From Nocardia sp. NBC_00565 (GTDB lineage: Bacteria; Actinomycetota; Actinomycetes; Mycobacteriales; Mycobacteriaceae), in contig NZ_CP107785.1 in the NCBI RefSeq assembly GCF_036345915.1, positions 6,076,001 to 6,140,000 on the forward strand: a stretch of 64,000 nucleotides of DNA, written 5' to 3'. This document shows, in pieces, positions 60,875 through 64,000 of the stretch; within the stretch, counting starts at the first letter, position 1, and every line of letters begins with the position of its first letter. Under the pieces are notes generated by a model. The model ran no database searches and was not told the origin of the DNA. It saw only the letters and a list, made by a program, of their open reading frames with translations. The position numbers and the translations under genes were made by a program.

Positions 60875-61831
60875 TTACGCGACGAGGGTGAGGTGGGCGC
60901 CCTCGACGCTGCTGGTACCGCCTGCACGGGTCAGCAGGCGGGCGATGGCCTCGGCGACCTGCGTCGGCTGCTCGAGGATCACCGAGTGACCGGCGCCCTC
61001 GACCATCACGTAATCCGCGTACTCGACGGCGGCGGCCATCGCGACGGAATGCGACGGTGGCGTCATCAGGTCGGCGGCGCCGCACAGCACCAACGTCGGG
61101 ATCTTCGAGAGCAGAGGAAGGGCGTCGGTCTGGTCATAGACCATGAAGGCGCTCAGGAAGCTGGCCATCGTCACGATCGGCGTCTCGTTGTGCATCGCGT
61201 TGGCAAGGGTGAGCACGCGGGCGCTGACCTTGCGGTCACCGAATTCGGCGGTCCGGATGATCGGGGCGAAGACCTTGCAGGCCATCAGCTTCGCACGGTG
61301 CATCGCGACCGGCGCCCGTCGGACGGCGGCCTGGAATACCGAAACGACCGGGTTGCGCAGGAGGCGGCCGAAACCGGCGTCGGCGAGCCCGCTCGCCGCG
61401 GTCGCGATGAGTGCGACGCCGACGATGCGAGTGCCGATCTCCTGCGGGTTCTGGCTGGCGTAGGTCAGCGTGGTCATACCGCCCATCGAGTGGCCGACGA
61501 GGACGACCGGTCCGGTGGGGGCGACGGCGTCGAGAACGTCGCGCAGGTCGTGGCCGAGTTGCTCCAGGTTGTAGGTCTTTCGCGACGCCGTGGCGGAGTC
61601 GCCGTGGCCGCGGTGGTCATAGCAGACGACCCGGGCGTCGGGGTATTGGCGCAGCAGCGCGTCGCGGACGTAGGTCCAGGACTCGGTGCGCAGGCAATGT
61701 CCGTGCACGAGGACGACCGTGAGGTCCGCATTTCGTGGGCCGTATTCGCGAACCGCGAGTTCCACACCGTCTTCAGTCGAGACCGTGGCACGATGTTCTG
61801 CCGAGATGACAATTGTGCTGGTGATCGACAT
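60875..61831 (-). CDS. Alpha/beta hydrolase
   Basis: A 318-residue protein of the alpha/beta hydrolase fold. The oxyanion region is VLVHGHCLRTESW, the nucleophile is in GHSMGG (near 120), and the final histidine is in GAGHSVILEQP. A cap domain is present in the middle. Possible roles are esterase, lipase or epoxide hydrolase; the sequence does not decide. Start ATG 61831. It converges with the MBL gene. Confidence 0.9.
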   Translation of the reverse strand: MSITSTIVISAEHRATVSTEDGVELAVREYGPRNADLTVVLVHGHCLRTESWTYVRDALLRQYPDARVVCYDHRGHGDSATASRKTYNLEQLGHDLRDVLDAVAPTGPVVLVGHSMGGMTTLTYASQNPQEIGTRIVGVALIATAASGLADAGFGRLLRNPVVSVFQAAVRRAPVAMHRAKLMACKVFAPIIRTAEFGDRKVSARVLTLANAMHNETPIVTMASFLSAFMVYDQTDALPLLSKIPTLVLCGAADLMTPPSHSVAMAAAVEYADYVMVEGAGHSVILEQPTQVAEAIARLLTRAGGTSSVEGAHLTLVA

Positions 61832-62222
61832 GGGATGCTCCGGTTCGCTGGCGGTGACAGGTCTAACTGTCCGCCACTTTCGCCCCCGGTATCAGGCCCC
61901 CGAGTGCTGGGCTCGCTCCCCCAAGGTGGTGCAAACCACCACCAAGGTGAGGCCTGTTGCACATATCGCGCTGTTCGAAGCCGTCACACACGCCACCGAA
62001 TAGGCCAGCAGGGGCGTGATGGTGCGCGAGGGAAGCCGCGACGACAGACACCTCAACGACGGCGCCGCAGCCTCGACGCGCGGTGAAACGTCTCGAGGCG
62101 TCATCCGAGCGACTGTGACTGGGCACCGCTTGCCAGCAGAGGTTATTTCGCTTGGAATACAACGCGCTCGGTCGTTTCGACCTCGGCACATCTCAGGCGA
62201 ACAACCTCGCCAGCGTGGGCTT
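61832..62222. other. 391-bp intergenic region
   Basis: No gene is supported. A small perfect hairpin GGTGGT-GCAA-ACCACC lies at 61925-61940. The left part should hold the promoter of the alpha/beta hydrolase; the right part is downstream of the lipoprotein gene. No tRNA, repeat or relic was recognised. Confidence 0.5.
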
Positions 62223-62738
62223 TTAGGGCGCGGGCTCGAGTTTGTCGTGCCACTGAGAGGGCACGAGCAGCGATTCGGCGGTAAGCGCACCCAGGTCGCG
62301 GACCTCGAGAGGTTTCTTGTTCCCGCTCCAGGAGACGACCTGTACCGGCTTGACCTGATCGAGGAACAGGTAGTAGCCCTGCTCCGGCCCTTCCCGATAG
62401 CCGGTCGTGGGGAGGTGCTTCCAGCAGTATCCGGCCATATTCGCGTGTTGGTTGAGGTCGGCTTCGGTAGTCGACGCACGCACCTCGACCATGCGCACCC
62501 AATCATCGGTCCAACCAGCCGCCCGCGTGACGTCGATCAGCTTGGCTCCCACCTCCCCCTTCGCGACCTCACGCAACTTGGCATCGAAACTGCGGTTCGA
62601 TCCAAGCGGCTCAACTTTGCTGTCGAAATCGAAAGTGCCGGTACAGGTTTGCTGCGACGACTCACCGGCGCTGGAAGTGCACGCGACAAGGATCGGCACA
62701 GCAACGATGGCCAAGAGAAGGTAGCTCAGTTTCGCCAT
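62223..62738 (-). CDS. Putative lipoprotein, possible immunity partner of the upstream toxin
   Basis: A 171-residue protein. The signal peptide ends in lipobox LVAC (about 17-20). The mature domain is mixed alpha/beta, with three more cysteines or aromatic patches such as WVRMVEVRASTTEADLN. I do not recognise the family. Its ATG is 4 bp after the stop of the T7SS-style toxin gene. The position directly after a toxin gene suggests an immunity or secretion-partner role, but that is inference. Base composition is lower in GC than the core genes. Confidence 0.8.
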   Translation of the reverse strand: MAKLSYLLLAIVAVPILVACTSSAGESSQQTCTGTFDFDSKVEPLGSNRSFDAKLREVAKGEVGAKLIDVTRAAGWTDDWVRMVEVRASTTEADLNQHANMAGYCWKHLPTTGYREGPEQGYYLFLDQVKPVQVVSWSGNKKPLEVRDLGALTAESLLVPSQWHDKLEPAP

Positions 62739-62742
62739 GGGT

Positions 62743-63957
62743 TCATCGCTTTCCCGGCAGCGGGATCTCGACGCCGGCGGGCTGACCGGTCTGGCTCTCG
62801 CTCACGGTGTTGCTCCAGGTAATTTGCGGTCGGCTCTGTGTGCCGGTGCCGAGGACGATCGCTTGTCCACTACTGATGTGTTCAGCAACCTTCTGCGCCA
62901 GCTCTTCAGGAGTTGCGTTCGAGTTCGCCACACCGATCTTTCGGCCCTGTTCGTTGTTGTACAGATCCATAGCCTCGCGATGCGGCGGGTTCCCACCTAT
63001 CTTTTCATGGCTCGTGGTGTACGTCTCGGTCCAATCCTCGCCGAACTTCTGCGTCATCAATGCATTCCAGTACGTGTGCCGGAATGCGTCACCATGCCCG
63101 TCCAGGTATGAGGTCGGATACCGCTTCTTGGCTTCATCCTCCGCCCGCGAGGTGATATCGAAGAAATCCTTCAGACCGGGAATTCCCTTCTTGGAGTACA
63201 GGTTATCGAGCGCCCTGGACTCCTCCTCGGTCATCAGAGTGGCCTTGAAATCCGGGATCGCCATCCGAATGACGTCGAGCAGTGCGCCGTCCGACGGCCA
63301 GATCACTGGATTGGAGCTCGACGTTTCGGTTTGATAATCAGTGAGTATCTTGGCCAGGTTCGGATCGGACGGGGTGCCAGACACACCTTGCTTTACTGAA
63401 TCGGCCAACTTCTCCAGTATCCGCCCAAGGTTCTCCGACCCGGTAAGATCGGCCTCTTGAATCCTGGTCAGTGCCTGACGAATTGCCTGTGTCAGCCGGA
63501 ACTCCTCCAACTCCTTTGTCGCAACGGCAGTAGCGGGAGACCACCAATGCTCCTTCATGGTCTCCCAATTCGACTGGCGCGAAAGCACTTCGCCGTCTGG
63601 TTCGCAGAATAGATCCCAGTCCGAATCCTCGACCTCTTCGAGCCACCCACGGATCTCTCCGATCTTCCCTTCAATGGTCTCGCAGACGGAGTTGATCGAC
63701 TTGGCCATCTCCTCGTAGACGTCGACGGTTCTGAAACCATCCTTCTTGTCCTGATCACCGCGCTCGCGCACGCTATCGCCCGATTTGCCTTCGAAATATT
63801 CGTAGGACTGCTCGACCTTGCGTCCAGCATCAGCCATTTCCGAATCGATCTCACCCGACACGCGCTTCACAATCGATGCCACATCACGGGCCGGGCCGAG
63901 ATTCCAACCCAGCACCTGAGGAACTGTGAGGGGATGATCCTCGTGAAATCCGCTCAT
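62743..63957 (-). CDS. Type VII secretion-style polymorphic toxin with DUF6973-like C-terminus
   Basis: A 404-residue protein. The first 160 residues are helical and charged, like the targeting domains of ESX/WXG substrates. The C-terminal 120 residues carry DGHGDAFRHTYWNALM (about 286-301), SHEK (316-319) and MDLYNNEQGRKIG (330-342), the pattern of DUF6973 effector domains. Histidines and acids there may be catalytic. No signal peptide is present. ATG 63957 overlaps the stop of an upstream gene by 4 bp; a lipoprotein gene follows at once. The coding sequence is rich in Lys and Glu, unlike the core genes. Confidence 0.78.
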   Translation of the reverse strand: MSGFHEDHPLTVPQVLGWNLGPARDVASIVKRVSGEIDSEMADAGRKVEQSYEYFEGKSGDSVRERGDQDKKDGFRTVDVYEEMAKSINSVCETIEGKIGEIRGWLEEVEDSDWDLFCEPDGEVLSRQSNWETMKEHWWSPATAVATKELEEFRLTQAIRQALTRIQEADLTGSENLGRILEKLADSVKQGVSGTPSDPNLAKILTDYQTETSSSNPVIWPSDGALLDVIRMAIPDFKATLMTEEESRALDNLYSKKGIPGLKDFFDITSRAEDEAKKRYPTSYLDGHGDAFRHTYWNALMTQKFGEDWTETYTTSHEKIGGNPPHREAMDLYNNEQGRKIGVANSNATPEELAQKVAEHISSGQAIVLGTGTQSRPQITWSNTVSESQTGQPAGVEIPLPGKR

Positions 63958-64000
63958 CGCTCCCCCACCTGCCGCAAGCGAGTCGCGCTGGCTTGGTCCT
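63954..64000 (-). CDS. 3' end of the gene before the toxin (partial)
   Basis: The frame ends DQASATRLRQVGER-stop, overlapping the toxin start as ATGA. In related actinobacteria a short WXG/EspC-like helical protein often precedes such toxins, and a helical Arg-rich end would fit. The rest lies outside the window. Confidence 0.5.
   Translation of the reverse strand, partial: DQASATRLRQVGER

Overview
This is high-GC actinobacterial chromosomal DNA, most likely from a mycolic-acid-containing genus close to Nocardia or Rhodococcus. The genus is an inference. The evidence is a set of genes typical of that group (mshB for mycothiol, pimE for PIM mannosylation, gpgS, fbiC for coenzyme F420, lpqW, a Tat-exported DUF1906 protein). 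They lie in an order that broadly follows the Mycobacterium tuberculosis region from about Rv1158c to Rv1224. No rRNA, tRNA, CRISPR array or intact insertion sequence was recognised.

Core part, 0-43 kb. An htrA-tatB pair (0-2.1 kb) is followed by an HTH protein, small unknowns and an orphan XdhC. Next come gpgS-folP2 divergent from two LOG-family genes and fadD6 (5.6-10.9 kb), then dapE divergent from dapD. From 13.2 to 16.7 kb there are three DUF2236 (MpaB/Lcp-like) oxygenase paralogues, a TetR regulator, and one inverted-repeat operator placed upstream of each paralogue; fadD36 is divergent from the last. Proline catabolism (PRODH-rocA), dapC-ferredoxin and fbiC follow. Then come a PH-domain membrane pair and a KimA-like K+ transporter. 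From 29.9 to 32.5 kb is a rearranged interval full of gene relics (deleted Fic gene, VOC and regulator fragments) plus a small membrane-protein operon and a secreted trypsin-like protease. The conserved block resumes with mshB-lpqW, typA, a 58-residue Cys/Lys-rich protein, a pterin dehydratase and pimE. Secreted, cell-envelope and repeat proteins reach to 43.7 kb.

Accessory part, 44-64 kb. A four-gene glycine betaine/choline-type ABC importer may start at a CTG codon. A WYL regulator faces a DinB-like gene, and a MarR regulator faces an MFS exporter, each pair with a candidate operator between them. Then come an AraC/EamA pair and a Ser/Thr kinase with a 24-residue repeat linker. A compact three-gene operon encodes a DUF2235 hydrolase, a gluzincin metalloprotease and an MBL-fold hydrolase (56.6-60.8 kb). 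At the right edge a type VII secretion-style toxin with a DUF6973-like C-terminus is followed by a lipoprotein gene.

Best candidates for undescribed biology: the DUF2235/metalloprotease/MBL operon; the three-paralogue DUF2236 regulon with its TetR and shared operator; the toxin/lipoprotein pair; and several small genes (58 and 52 residues) that are easy to miss.
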